A stretch of 64,000 nt of DNA from Paulownia fortunei (lineage: Eukaryota; Streptophyta; Magnoliopsida; Lamiales; Paulowniaceae), in the NCBI GenBank assembly GCA_019321725.1, contig CM033110.1:5759278-5823277 (forward strand). The letters run 5' to 3'. The first letter of the stretch is position 1; every line of letters begins with the position of its first letter. A program made the position numbers and the translations under genes. The notes below the pieces were generated by a model that worked only from the letters and a program-made list of their open reading frames with translations, ran no database searches and was not told where the DNA came from. Shown piece by piece: positions 1 through 11,264 of this stretch.

Positions 1-544
1 TTGTTTTGTTTCAAGAGTTAAACCTTCATAAAAGAAACTAATTAAGCGTCATTTTTCAAAACCATGATGTGGCATGAATTCAACAAATCTTTAAATCTTT
101 CCCAACATTGAAAGAAAGCTTCATTAGAATTTTGAGAAAAAATTTGAATTTGTCTTTTCAAAGCATTAGTTTTATGAGTTGGAAAGAATTTTTTCAAAAA
201 TTCAGCTTGCATTTCTTGGCAAGTGCCAATTGGCCTAGGTTTTTAAAGAATTAAGCCAATTTTTTATTTTATCTTTTAAATAAAAAGGAAATAATTTGAG
301 CTTAAAAATCTCATTTGTGCAAGTTTGATCATCAAAAGTGCACATACTTCATCAAATTCTTTTAAATGCAAATAAGGGCTTTCAGAGTCTAAACCATGAA
401 AATTAGAAAGTAAAGGGATCATACCTGACTTAAATCGAAAGTTGTTTGCATTAAGAGAAAAAATGAAACAAGAAGGAGAAGAATTTCGAGAAGGTTGCAA
501 GTAATAACGCATGATACGCACATGTTGATTCTCATTTTCATCCT
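1..544 (-). pseudogene. Ty3/gypsy retrotransposon gag fragment
   Basis: Reading the minus strand, the start of a retrotransposon Gag protein is visible, cut by the window edge. Around 300-420 it reads NFHGLDSESPYLHLKEFDEV, the conserved N-terminal block of plant Ty3/gypsy gag. Further on (about 60-240) come EMQAEFLKKFFP and then CWERFKDLL, the hallmark of the retrotransposon gag domain (PF03732). The frame is broken by at least one stop (near 240) and shifts, so it is not functional. The order gag, then primer site and LTR to the right, fits a minus-strand element whose 5' end lies near 760-2375. The protein would form the particle that packages element RNA. Confidence 0.8.
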
Positions 545-742
545 AGACACTTTCATTTTCAGCTATGGTGGAAGTGCATGGAGATGATTCAAATAAATTT
601 CCAAATAAAGTTTCAGAATTATTTCTAACTAAACGCCAAGAATTATGACTACGATGCCAATAACCATATATCCATAAAGAAAATAAATAAACTATATTTA
701 CAAAGGAAAAATATTAACAAGCATGAATACTTACCTTGCCTT

Positions 743-759
743 CCCTGGCAACGGCGCCA
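743..759 (-). other. Primer-binding site, tRNA-Asp type
   Basis: On the minus strand this reads TGGCGCCGTTGCCAGGG, complementary to the 3' end of plant tRNA-Asp(GTC) with one mismatch by my recollection of that tRNA. It lies between gag (left) and LTR-like sequence (right), as expected for a minus-strand element. tRNA-Asp priming is typical of the Athila lineage. Confidence 0.75.
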
Positions 760-2375
760 AAAACTTACTACAACTTTAAGTTTGCAAACTCAAGTGCAAG
801 TTGTATTAAGTAATAAATTTCTCGTGAGTTCGAGGTCAATCCACAGAAAAGTTGTTTGAAGAATTCAAGTTTGTATTTCTAAAAAAAATGGATTTATGTG
901 AATCAAAATATATGAACAATTAATGTATGTTGTAACTAAAGAAGAACCAAAGTAATAAAAATACTAAGGATTAGGGATCCTCTCTTGAATTTTGGAGATA
1001 GAAACAGTTATTTATTCTTTTTATCTCTATTAATTGCCACAATTAGAATCCATACATAATGAAGGTTCCAATGGGAAGATATTATCAAATAACTCATACA
1101 ATAAGGTAATCATGATATTGTCTTACTATTGCAAATTATTTCTTAACGCCAACACTTATTTATGGATCAAGCATTTATGCATACCTTCGCCAACAACAAA
1201 TTAAGGTTTCACATTAGCAGTCGGTAGGGTAAAACTATACAATAAGCTAAATGAACCCAAGTATTTATTGTGCCATTGGAGATACATAAATCAAGAATTA
1301 TCACAAAACAAACAGGGTTTAGATCAAAACTCAAAATAATAATACAATATACTTAAACATTTTCTACTCTTATAACCATTCATCTTCCTCCATCAAGAGG
1401 TTAACCCTTTTTCCTCAACAAAATAAAATTTAGAAAGACATAATAAAAGTAGCAAAGACTAAAAATATAAGAGAAATTAGAGAATGCATTTCTATTACTA
1501 CTAGAAAACTTACAACACTAGAAAACATATAAACTAGAAAACTTAGCCTAAAGAAACCCTCTACCCCTTTCTTTTACAAGCTTAATACATGGCCTGTTTA
1601 TAGTACTTGGAGTAAGCTAGAGGCCAAATAAATAATGGACGGGTTAATCAAGTAGTATGCTAGTTGCCAAGAGTTGATAAGTTGTTATACCAAGTCCTCA
1701 CCTAGCGAATTGAATTATATTTTTCGGTTAGATACAGCCAGATTTTGATGATTCATAAAGAATAAAAATTGTAGATCTTTCTATTTGAATAGATTTTTCA
1801 TATATAATTTGTCAAATTTGGTGGTCGGATGAAGGAGATATGATCTAATTACCAAATCATATCCAAAAGTCATCCTTTAATAGTAGCAGCAATTTGCAAC
1901 CTATGTTTTTACCATTTTGACATATTTTCTCACCATATTGTCTTCAACAAACTTGTTTATTTATCTCTTGTTTATAACATATCTAAATTATAGCCCAAAA
2001 TAAATTTGGTCTCAAGAGATATAACCCAATCAGTAAAATAAGTAAATACTGGACTGAACTCTGATCCGAATTTTGGTGATCCATTTTGTGCAAATATTTG
2101 AACGAATTTTATGCTATGATCAAGACTGATTTGGGGTGAACTTCCAACAGAAAAGTTGTACCTCTATCTCTTGGCTTTTAAATAAATAAGCTTCATATCC
2201 ATAGGGATTTTGATCATGAAGTTATGCTCAAATTACAAGAACTGCACAAGTCTAGAAACATGCTTTCATTTATTCCGTAACATAAAATATTAATAAAATA
2301 ATAATATTAACAAGAATAAAGAAAGAAAAGTATAAATAATTTGATACAAAAATATATCAAAATATGCACTTATCA
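760..2375 (-). mobile_element. 5' LTR region of Athila-like gypsy element
   Basis: This stretch lies just outside the primer site. On the minus strand it begins at 2375 with TGATAAGTGCATATTTTG, a characteristic LTR start of plant gypsy elements, and runs to the primer site, about 1.6 kb, within the range of Athila-type LTRs. The inner boundary is uncertain because no clean CA end abuts the primer site. No coding sequence was seen. Confidence 0.55.
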
Positions 2376-3398
2376 CGATGCTAAAAACTTATTGCGAATT
2401 TTACGAACGCAAGTGTACGCTATCGTTAATAATAAAGTGATGAGTGAGTATTGTTTAGACAAGGACTGATGAACTATTAAGTACCAAAATTGGGATAACT
2501 CTAACTTTATTTGAACAAACAAAAACATTTAGATAATGGTTATTTATAAAAGCAAACTAACACTAAGCAAATATTCAAAAGCAAATAAAAGATTAATTTC
2601 TATGACTTAAAGACCTAGAGTCTGTGATTTCACCATAATTAATTAGGGTTGAAAAATCAATTGGATCAATCTTAATTTATTTTTCGAGTTGATAGTCGAG
2701 AATTGCTCAATTAATCATTAGCCTCTCCTAAGTTCTAAGAAAAATACCATTAATTACCAACTCACTATATTCCTATATGAATTAGGTAATCAAGAATTCA
2801 TTGGTCTCTATGGACCTCAATCAAGACTACATAAACCATACAAGTATATTCTTATCTTCAAATTCATGGATTTCTACATATAGAACTAAACACATACATC
2901 ATCTCCCAAATCAATATGATTAGCAATTCATCCAATTAGTAGCCAATTAATAAGAAGCATTAAAACCCATGTAGAAAACTCAAACTAGGAAAAATAAACA
3001 TTTAATTGAATTGAAATAGAAATTTAAATCATTCTAATTAGTTTACAACATGTCTAAGAAATCCATAGACAAACTTGAATTCATGACAAAGGATAAGTGA
3101 AAAAAGAAAAAAGACTCTGAAATCTTGAAGAAAGAAACCCAAATCTTGAATTTTCAAGCCTTTTCCTTTCTGTAACTTTTTTCTAGCCAAAGAAAGTCCC
3201 TAAAATCTTGTAGGTATTTGCTTATTGTACTTCTAAAAAATAAGCCCCAAAAACTAAGTTAAAACTCGCATTTTTTAGATTTTACACCGACTAGCGCCGC
3301 AACTAGAAACTTTGGAGTCGTGGCTCAAAGTGAACTGGGAAATCTATCCAAATGGTGTTGCGGATCAAGAAATTGATGTCATAGCACCAAACATGCTA
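2376..3398 (-). mobile_element. Second, related LTR fragment, truncated
   Basis: The first 90 bases (from about 2386) resemble the start of the neighbouring LTR region at 760-850: both run AAAAACTTA, an 'acgcaagtg/ctcaagtg' block, then 'aataaagt/aataaattt' and 'gtgag'. The bases just before (2375-2385) look like a decayed tRNA-Asp primer site (acgatgct against acggcgcc). I infer a second, older gypsy element of the same kind into whose 5' end the first was inserted. The outer end was not found. Confidence 0.4.
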
Positions 3399-3985
3399 TC
3401 ACAGTGGGGTTGTATGTTGTGTTCTATTATATCCATCATTTTGCAATTGATTTTTTGACCTTCTTCCGAACGAATTATCTTTTGGTATCTTTATAGGAAT
3501 TTTATCCTTATATATTTTGTTTCTTTTAGCTGCTTGAAGGATATCAATATCAAATTTATGGAGAATGTTAAGCCAAAAGTACCAAGGTGTGCCATATTTG
3601 AAAGTTTCAATCAACTGCTGATTCTTTAAACCAATTTTTCTCTTTGAAATCGAATGCACTGGCTTAATGGTTAATATAAAAGTGGTATCTCTGTCTCTTA
3701 TATTTGTAATGCATCAAGAATCAAGTGAATAAGGATCTTGAGAAAAATGTTATGCCCAAAATACAAACACTATCTCTATAACATCGTAGTATGTATTTTT
3801 AAAGTTTTAATCAAATCTTGTTTCTTTTCCATTTTCTTCCTCATTTTCCTGTTACCTCAAAAATTGCAAATAGAACACATAAAATAAAACAACAAAATTC
3901 TTGAAAAAAAAATGCTAAATAAAAGGTAATTGAATAGCTGGCATAAAACCAACCCAATAAATAGTGAAGCCATTTGTAAAATAAG
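3399..3985. other. Spacer with one unrecognised minus-strand ORF
   Basis: An 86-codon minus-strand open frame occupies 3399-3659 (starts MHSISKRKIGLKNQ). I do not recognise it, and it has no visible domain, signal or membrane segment. The remainder is AT-rich with no gene seen, apart from the decayed continuation of the antisense ORF described next (about 3925-3985). Confidence 0.3.
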
Positions 3986-4939
3986 CTACATATACAGTGA
4001 AGTCTCCACTCGAGGGCTCATAATCCTCTCACCTATGATGGTAAGGACCAATTTATAGCAAGAAGGCAACATGAGCTTCTTGCATAACATCTTAAGATCA
4101 CCAAGACACAAAGAAGTGTTGTACCTCTCAATGTCCATAACTCGAATATGATGACTAATAGCGGGGGGCTCGACTATTTTCTCTGACAACTTACCCCAAC
4201 CTCGAGAGAAAAGAGTGTTACACTCTTCCCCAGACTTATTAGACCCCGACAATAACTCACTAGACCCTAGGGAGCTATCTTTCTCATCTAACTCGGTAGA
4301 CTCTTCATCTCCCAAGACTCACCCCCACAATCGGGTAAACTATGAATTATCTCAATAGTTTCATGCGTAAATCCTTCTATGTATTTGGGATTAGCAGGAC
4401 CACATCTCGGACGGTATTGAACACAAGAAGGCCCAAAAGAAATAAAATTGGCCGAACCCAAACTCAAACTGAGAAGGGACTCAACCCCAAGCAGGTCGAG
4501 CCACCAACTTGAGCTTCCAAAGGTGAGGCCAAGCCATCAACTCAACCCAAGCTATTCGACCTGACAACAATGAAGTTGAGCCATCTGTTCAACCTATGGT
4601 GGTGGTGTCAACTATGACACTGCTATCCTAAAAACCCCTTCCCATAGGCTTGACCTTTATCAACACAGCCATTGCCCATAAAGGCAGCTTGATCGGCACC
4701 GGTGGTATTAACCTTGCGCCGCTGCCCTTGATTCTACTTCCCATGGTTGTATTTCCACCTCTACCCTCATGGTTTTCAACTCTCCTAGCTTGACTACATA
4801 TCGTTCCAAATGTGTTTGACATAACATCAAAAAGAAGAAGACACTCAAGGCTAGAGAATGGAGAGGAGAATAAAAAGTTGAAAAATAAGAAATGAGGAAA
4901 AGGTAAAGTGAGGACACTTATCTTGAGAACCCATCTCAT
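3925..4939 (-). pseudogene. Antisense ORF of a Tat-type gypsy element (PF04195-like)
   Basis: A 109-codon minus-strand frame (3986-4315) starts MGDEESTELDEKDSS and has an acidic/serine-rich head. It then reads LKMLCKKLMLPSCYKLVL...GERIM...SLYM, and after a +1 shift AYFTNGF and PAIQLPFI. The pattern 'L..y.lP..y.L.lp..ge......lY...F..G..lPl..F' is that of the 'transposase (putative) gypsy type' domain (PF04195) of plant gypsy elements. A further minus frame extends upstream to 4939. It lies just before a plus-strand polypurine tract and LTR, so it is antisense to its host element. Tat-lineage elements (Grande, Retand, Ogre) are known for such extra ORFs near the 3' LTR. It is frameshifted and probably dead; its function is unknown. 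Confidence 0.5.
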
Positions 4940-5130
4940 TGAGATATCTTAGAGAGATAAATTCTTTAAAGACTCCTAAAGACCTCCAAGCCTATCCTTA
5001 TAAAAACATATATCGATAACAAGAAGAGTTGTCCAAAGACAAGGATTATTTTCTAAGGCAACTTATCCCATAGAGAAAACCTACTCCAACTCAACCTACT
5101 CTCGTCCAATCTTCCCTACGCGAGGCTCGC

Positions 5131-5149
5131 GCAAGAATGGGGGAACTTA
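5131..5149 (+). other. Polypurine tract before Tat LTR
   Basis: AAGAATGGGGGAACT (5133-5147) is purine-rich and directly precedes a TG-starting LTR, the place and composition of a plus-strand priming site. Confidence 0.55.
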
Positions 5150-5537
5150 TGATGGGTCATGGTCCATAAAAGGTCTAATAAGACAAATTTAAAGGACCAA
5201 CTAGAATGACAGGTTGAAATAAAATCAAGACTCAATAAGTTATGTTTATGGAATCCACAAGTCGATAAATAAAGTGGGATATAATCCTTAGGCTAAGCCC
5301 ATTGAGACCCTAATGTCTAAACCCATGAAAACCCTCTAATCCAAACTATAAATATCACCAATCCTCATAACTCAAAGGTACACAATTTAATTTGCATTTT
5401 ATTACTCTCAAGTTTTCTAGCTTACATCTATTTGTTTTGGATCTGGCTTGAGTGGTCGGAGGGTTTTCGTTGAGTCAACTTCGAGAATCCCTAACGACTT
5501 TTTATGATATAGACAGCGACCCACCAAGCAATCATCA
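5150..5537 (+). mobile_element. 3' LTR of Tat-type gypsy element
   Basis: The segment starts TGATGGGTCATGG and ends about TCATCA, giving TGATG...CATCA ends over 388 bp. It holds a TATA box (TATAAATA, about 5347-5354) followed by the typical 'ctcaaaggtacac' and 'gacttgag..gtcggag' blocks of Tat-group LTRs (here 'ggcttgagtggtcggag'). Orientation is plus, from the preceding polypurine tract. The right border is inferred. Confidence 0.6.
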
Positions 5538-6440
5538 TCCGAATATTATGAAAATGAGTGATGTCACATCAGATGGGATGGTAATGGATGTTGAGGTTGA
5601 GCAATTAGTATAGTCTATGATGATGAAGAAGAAGATAAATTCAATTAAATTTTAATTTGTTTTTGTATTTGCATTTAAAATAATTTCAGCAATGTTAGGA
5701 TATTTTTTTCAAAAAACAAATTATTTCCTATTTTCACCATAGATGAAGTTTTTCTTTTTTCTTTATTTTTTTGTAAAAATTTTAAATTATTTTATATTTT
5801 TGTAAATTAAAAAATTAATTTTATTTTATTTAGGCAATTTTTCTTCCATATGCAAAACTCCTTAAACTTCAATCCATGTAAGCAAATTCCGATCGACAAA
5901 AGGATAAAAATTGCCAATTTTTAAAATATATTAATCTTTTATTGGTAATTGCTAAATTAAAAGACTGAATGTTTATGTAGGCCAAACCAATTTTACAATT
6001 TTTCCTAATGTATCACTCTTTCACTTACTGCAAGTTACTTTTTTTCCTAATATATCACATTCTTTTGCTTGCTGCAAGTGGACCAAAGAAGTAGTTACAA
6101 GATGGAAGCTTTTAAATAATAAATATGTTCTGCCTAACTTTAATAGTTTGGCCATACTTCTCTAGTCCAATTTGAATATTCTTATTTGGATGAATACATT
6201 TCTCTTTTTAGTTTTTGATGTCTTGGATGTCTTTATTTTTTTTGTGTTAAATACAGTTATTACTTTAAGTAAAAGTGCATTGTTTAAGAGAACATTTTAA
6301 AAAAATATGTTCTGATTTTGAATAATAACCGAGAAAGAGGTTTCAAATGAATGCACAATAGCTTAGTCTTGGCCCATATTCTAAGTACATCGGCTGCCCA
6401 AGTCCAACCCACGTGCTTTTCTTTCTGGACTTTTCAAAGG
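5538..6440. other. AT-rich spacer, no gene seen
   Basis: Non-coding AT-rich DNA with poly-T and poly-A runs. No coding frame or clear repeat was recognised. Confidence 0.5.
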
Positions 6441-6460
6441 GGAAAAAGGAAGTGGGTCGG

Positions 6461-6580
6461 CCGCCGACTAAAGAAGACAAAGCCCATGGATCTAAACCCA
6501 ATTAATACAACTTTGACACAAAATTCTTGATAAAGGGACAAGAAAAAAATAGGTTGACTGGCATGGTTTTCAAGAATCAA
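6461..6580 (+). repeat. Promoter-like block, copy 1 of 3
   Basis: The core CCGCCGACTAAAGAAGACAA (6461-6480) recurs at 8147 and 11129 as CCGCCGAC followed by two variable bases and AAGAAGACAAA. About 75 bases on, each copy has a weaker 'ggttgac' or related block and then 'atggtt(t)..aag'. The core overlaps a GCC-box (GCCGCC, here preceded by GG) and a DRE core (CCGAC), both AP2/ERF-type targets. A G-box (CACGTG, about 6410) lies just upstream. No ERF relic was found downstream of this copy. Confidence 0.55.
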
Positions 6581-6589
6581 GGTGCTGCA

Positions 6590-8140
6590 CTTTTTTCTTT
6601 AATTTCTCTTTTTTGATAATCCTTTTCATGGATGCTCAAGGAATAGATAGAGCTGCAAGTCACGGAGACTAGTTTTTTGACTTTGTAACCCTAATTTCTC
6701 ATCGAAACTATTACGTAATTGAACTTTATATATTTGATTTTTCAATTGTATCATTTTACTTTTTTGTTAATATGAATGTACTCTTAAGTATCTTAAATTT
6801 GTTGGGTTTCTTGTTTTTTTTGGAAAATAAGATTTCATATCATAAAAAAAAATTCACCTAATGTGACATAGCTAATTATCAATAATTACTTTTTATGGAA
6901 TATTGTAAACATAAAACAAATTGGCCAGCGTACAATTTTTTCTACTAATTCCAACTAAAAACAACCAAGTTTCGTTGGGTCTATATTGTGTTAGATTCGA
7001 CCTAGCTGGATACCTAAATCGAACTGACGTGGCTTTAGAGGCATTCTTGAAAACTTAATCAAAATTGCCATGAAAAGAAATAATTATGTAGGAAACAATA
7101 AGAAAATTTATCTAATGAAATTAAAATAAAATAAAAATTAATTATGATTATCCATGTATTACACATTTTCACATCATTTACATATGACGTTGTTGGCTTG
7201 AATCATGAGAATTGCCCGGGTGAAGAAGGCCTATGATGTGTGGGTCAACAAGCTATAATTAAAACGTGGTGCCTCGATAAATATTTTAAATATGTAAATT
7301 GTATGGTTCCTATCAGTTATACTTTAAGCCCAAGAAACATAATCACTCTGAATTTATCCTCCAGCTAAAAGTGATCCTTATTCACTTTTTACTTTATCTT
7401 TTATTTTCTCTTTAGTTTTCCCTACCTAAGTAATGGAATAAGAGGAACAAGTTCTGCAAATCAATTCATGTTGAGCGTAGGTACACAACTTTCTTCAAAA
7501 CCAATCATGGTTACAAGGCATGAGGATTTGACTTTACTAAGCTGCGGAGCAAATATAACTAATTGTGGATCTGCCTTTTTTATCGGGTTTTACAAATTTG
7601 ATGGCCTAAGGTGAGATTTGCATCATTAAATGTATCCACCCACAACTATCATCAAAGCTCCAATTCTGCTTTTGAACTCACATCCAAATTCTTTAGCGAT
7701 ACCATCTGCTGGATATGTAAAACATAATTAGCACTTTTAAGAAAAAATAAAAAATCTCTGTATTTAATTGGAGGGCTGGCAAGGACTCTACCAATTTATT
7801 CAAATCAAAATAGTATTCCATACATGTAGCATTCGCACAAGTAAAATTAAATTACTCATAAAAAATGAGTATGAAACGATGACAAATTATCATTTAAATC
7901 TAATAGTTAAGTATATTTTATTTTTTAATTAACATTACAAATGTATATATCAAGAATATAAAATATTTATTTAAATATATATTTGACATGTCATGAAATT
8001 AAAATAAAATATTCAAAATGCACTTAGACTCAATTTGTCTGCTCTAATGCAAACAACATAAAACATAATTAGTATGTAAACAAAGATACTATTAAATTTG
8101 TCTGCTCTATTTTGTCTCCATGAAAGCAAACTCCTATGTG
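6590..8140. other. AT-rich spacer, no gene seen
   Basis: Non-coding sequence between promoter-like copies 1 and 2. I see no coding frame, RNA gene or mobile element that I can name. Confidence 0.45.
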
Positions 8141-8146
8141 GCATAT

Positions 8147-8300
8147 CCGCCGACGGAAGAAGACAAAGGCCATTTTCAAACCCTACAAAGATTGACAGAG
8201 ACTACGGCTTTCTTCACATGAAAGGACAAAAAGGGTTAAAAAAGAAACAAGTTTGGTGTGAATCAGAAGGTTGAGGATGGTATAGTTTCTAAGCACGAGC
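8147..8300 (+). repeat. Promoter-like block, copy 2 of 3
   Basis: The core CCGCCGACGGAAGAAGACAA is at 8147-8166; about 130 bases on is GATGGTATAGTTTCTAAGCA, close to GATGTGGTTTGTAAGCA in copy 3. It lies about 600 bases upstream of the decayed ERF relic, as copy 3 lies about 1 kb upstream of the live ERF gene. Confidence 0.6.
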
Positions 8301-8304
8301 CAGA

Positions 8305-8327
8305 TACATACATATATATACATATAC

Positions 8328-8360
<33 letters not shown>

Positions 8361-8361
8361 C
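8305..8361. repeat. (CATA/TA)n microsatellite
   Basis: Alternating 'catatata' and 'ta' units over about 57 bases. Confidence 0.9.
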
Positions 8362-8749
8362 AAGCACTATTTAAATAGTTGTTTCACCATTGGGCTATAT
8401 GTTATATATAAAGTGATTTAAACTTGTGATCTATAGTTATTCATCTTTAAATTTCGACTCCAAAATCTGTATATGCAAAATAAAAGAGTAGTTTTAGTCA
8501 AGTTTGTATTCAAAGCCGTGTTAAGTCGAAAAGAATCAGAAGACAATTCATAGAGGATCTTACAAAATCCTTCATTCATTTCTAGAAACCATTTTTTATT
8601 TTTTATTTTTTATTTTTGGCAACTTGAAACACAGAGAAATTAAAATAGAAAGAGGAGCAACAATCTTTTTCAAGCATGCTGGAGCTCCTTTATAAAACTG
8701 GCAGAAGATGAAATATTCTTAACATTAATTCAATTCAGATATTGTATAT

Positions 8750-8960
8750 ATATGGATGGTAAAAAGAGGCCAAAACAGAAAAGTGCTATACCATGGAGGA
8801 AGTATATATGCAGCTGATGAGATTAGGGTCTTAACCAGCAATGGCTCATCGCCGGTCAAAAAGCGTTGGAGATCATTCAGGAAAACAAGTTTTACTCAGA
8901 GAAAAAGAAGTGGCGGTGGTGGTGCTGCTTCAAGATATGGGATATGACATGTGAGATCAG
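8750..8960 (+). pseudogene. Decayed ERF (group IX) gene relic
   Basis: A 63-codon frame (8756-8947) contains GSSPVKKRWRSFRK, matching the motif after the AP2 domain in group IX ERFs (the live gene at 12.2 kb has [14 protein letters not shown] there; AtERF1 has a related CSPVVALKRKH). In a second frame just downstream comes VAVVVLLQDMGYDM, which lines up with the C-terminal activation motif ([12 protein letters not shown] in the live gene). Upstream, 'ccatggaggaagtat' resembles the PWGKY codons of the AP2 domain, but most of that domain is gone. Motif order, the upstream promoter-like block and a shared downstream stretch (about 9025-9060) support a tandem duplicate that lost its DNA-binding domain and frame. 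It cannot make a working factor. Confidence 0.55.
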
Positions 8961-8961
8961 C

Positions 8962-11120
8962 TACTAAACGTGCTTTTTATTTATTTATTTATTTTTTTGG
9001 TTCCTCCTCCAGTCCTCCTCCACCATCCACCACTTCTGTCAAACCCTAGTTCTGCTTCAACTATTCACACACTATATCTGCCGTCATTTGACCTTTTTTT
9101 TTTTTTTTGTCATACATTATTTAACAATTGCAGTGACCCTAGTTCAAGATATCAAGGTACGTACTTTGCCAGTATCTATTTGAATTCAGGGATTTAAAGT
9201 AAACAAAAAAAATAAAAAAATGTTCAAAATCATGGAAAACAAGTTGATAGTTACAATCCAAACAAATATCAATTTCTATGGCTGACTTTTTACTATTGAA
9301 AAGTTTCTGATTTTTGTCTTTCCTCAAAATTATTTCAATCCAGAAAACGAATAACATTAGTGGATGCTAACTCCCCAGTAATTTGTTACTTCATGCATCA
9401 TTGGCAATAAGATCTGGAATGAATTTCTTTCTTGCTAATGATTCTACTTTTCTCTGCTTTGATTTTCAGTATCATACAATCATTTTTCAATTTACATGTA
9501 CTAGTTTATCGTTTCAATTGAATGGAAAGGGGATCTCAGTTTAACTGATTCAGAAATGTATTCACAACATTGATGAACTCATATACAAGTTTTGTTACCA
9601 GAAAATTCATGATAATAATTTTGGATATTCAGTGTATATTTCTTATTATTGATTTTTGTTTATTCAAAGATATTGATTAATTTTATTATGTTTGGACCTT
9701 GTATTTTAGTAAGGAAAATACTCTCATTTCAAATAATTTTAATTTTTTTTTTATTTCTTGCACCTTTTTATCTTCCTTCTCGTTTTACTCACCAAATTAC
9801 TTGGTCTAAGCATAGAACTGACAGCCTGACTCTTTCCCTTGTTCTTTTCCCTTCCTTTATTGAGTTTGAAATTTTCAGGCTGATGAAGATCGCTGAAGAA
9901 GAAGTATGCTCCCTCAATCCTCAAAATAAAGGGTTCATTTTGTTCCAATTTTAAATTAGAGCTTACGATAAGTTTGAGTTTTAAAAGTGTAACACAATTG
10001 CTTTTAAAAGTAGAAATTACTGATATCACATCATTTTTAAGGGTACTTATGACCAAAAAAAAAAAAAACATAATTTACAAAATATAGTTTTGTTTTGAAA
10101 TATTTATAAAAAGAAAAAAAGAAAACAGTAAATTAGGAACAGACGAAGGTTATGTTTGATCAGTGAGAAAATCTTCTAAAATGCCATAAGAGTGTGGCGT
10201 TCATTGAAGTAGGAAGTTGCTAAGTTCCTTGAGCTTCATTTCGTGGAGGATTTAATTATTGGTTCAATTTGCCACAGATTTTGTCCATAAAGACGAGTTA
10301 CACAATATAATTAGGTTTTAAATGTAATTACGGTATCTGGATTTTTGTATATTTGATTGGTATCTTGACGGGCAATAATATTGAAAATCGGTGGTTCGAA
10401 TCCCACAGGGAATACTTTGGTCTCCATGGGTGTGTTCGCTAGTGGGTTAGTTCTTGAACCCCGCATTTAAGCTCTACATGGGATGAACGATTATGTCATG
10501 GTAAAAGTCAACGTGTCATATGTCCACTTTAAATGTATAAATTGTTGTTACGTCAGTATTTACCCAATTGTCGAATTAGGGGAGAAGGTCGTCTATCTCC
10601 AAAATTAGTCAAATCAAATGTGGATACCTGAATTATCACAAAAAAAAAAAAAAACCTAAGTTGATGTATCATAAGCAAGTAATATTTGATGTATATTACT
10701 CATGTACATAGAAACAAAATTTGATAGTTATGTAAAACCTAGACTTCATTCAAATATAAATTTTAGTAATAGGAATTTAAACTATCATTCAAGATTAACT
10801 TAAAAGTAATTTTAAAGATAATTTATTAATAAATACTTTACATCTACAATTTGATCGATTGGTGTTATGATATGAAATAGTCAATATCCTTAATCAGTAC
10901 CATAATTTTAGAATTAAAGGGTAAACTAGAAGTAGAATGCCATCATATCATTTCCTTTAATGAAGATATCTTTCAAAATTGGAGGGCAGCAGACTCGCCT
11001 ATCTATATATATGCTGATGCAATTTTATTATAACTTGGATTAAAATAATAAGATATGTTACACTATTATTATTTTAGTATTTGTGTGTCAAATTGGTTCA
11101 ATTTCTAAGAAAACAACTCA
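8962..11120. other. Spacer between ERF relic and live ERF
   Basis: About 9025-9060 ('ccaccacttctgtcaaaccc' onward) resembles 12845-12880 downstream of the live ERF ('atcacttcttctaaaccc'), marking the 3' flank of the duplication. Poly-T runs lie near 9090 and 9740. The short open frames here show no domain or codon bias I can recognise. No gene is called. Confidence 0.4.
10391..10410 (+). other. Pol III B-box-like sequence, possible SINE relic
   Basis: GGTTCGAATCCC (10393-10404) matches the tRNA B-box/T-loop. No tRNA fold or convincing A-box could be built around it, so it is at most a decayed tRNA-derived SINE. Confidence 0.25.
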
Positions 11121-11128
11121 GGTGGAAC

Positions 11129-11262
11129 CCGCCGACAGAAGAAGACAAAAGACAGGGTGAAGCCCAAAACTACACATGCAACTGGGGTAAAGAAAATAAA
11201 GACCTCTGTGGTTGACAAAGGAGATGGCAGAATATTAAGGGTGATGTGGTTTGTAAGCATTA
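11129..11262 (+). promoter_or_regulatory. Promoter-like block, copy 3, upstream of live ERF
   Basis: The core CCGCCGACAGAAGAAGACAA (11129-11148) is followed about 110 bases on by TGATGTGGTTTGTAAGCAT. It sits about 1.06 kb before the ERF start codon. CCGCCGAC overlaps GCC-box-like and DRE-core sequences, so regulation by AP2/ERF factors, possibly feedback, is an inference from the motif only. Confidence 0.5.
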
Positions 11263-11264
11263 AT

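Noticed and set aside
4628..4939. 103-codon minus frame as an independent gene
   Set aside because: Low-complexity hydrophobic start, no domain, and position upstream of the decayed Tat antisense ORF; treated as part of that relic.
10391..10410. tRNA gene around a B-box
   Set aside because: No acceptor stem, D arm or A-box at the right distance could be found.
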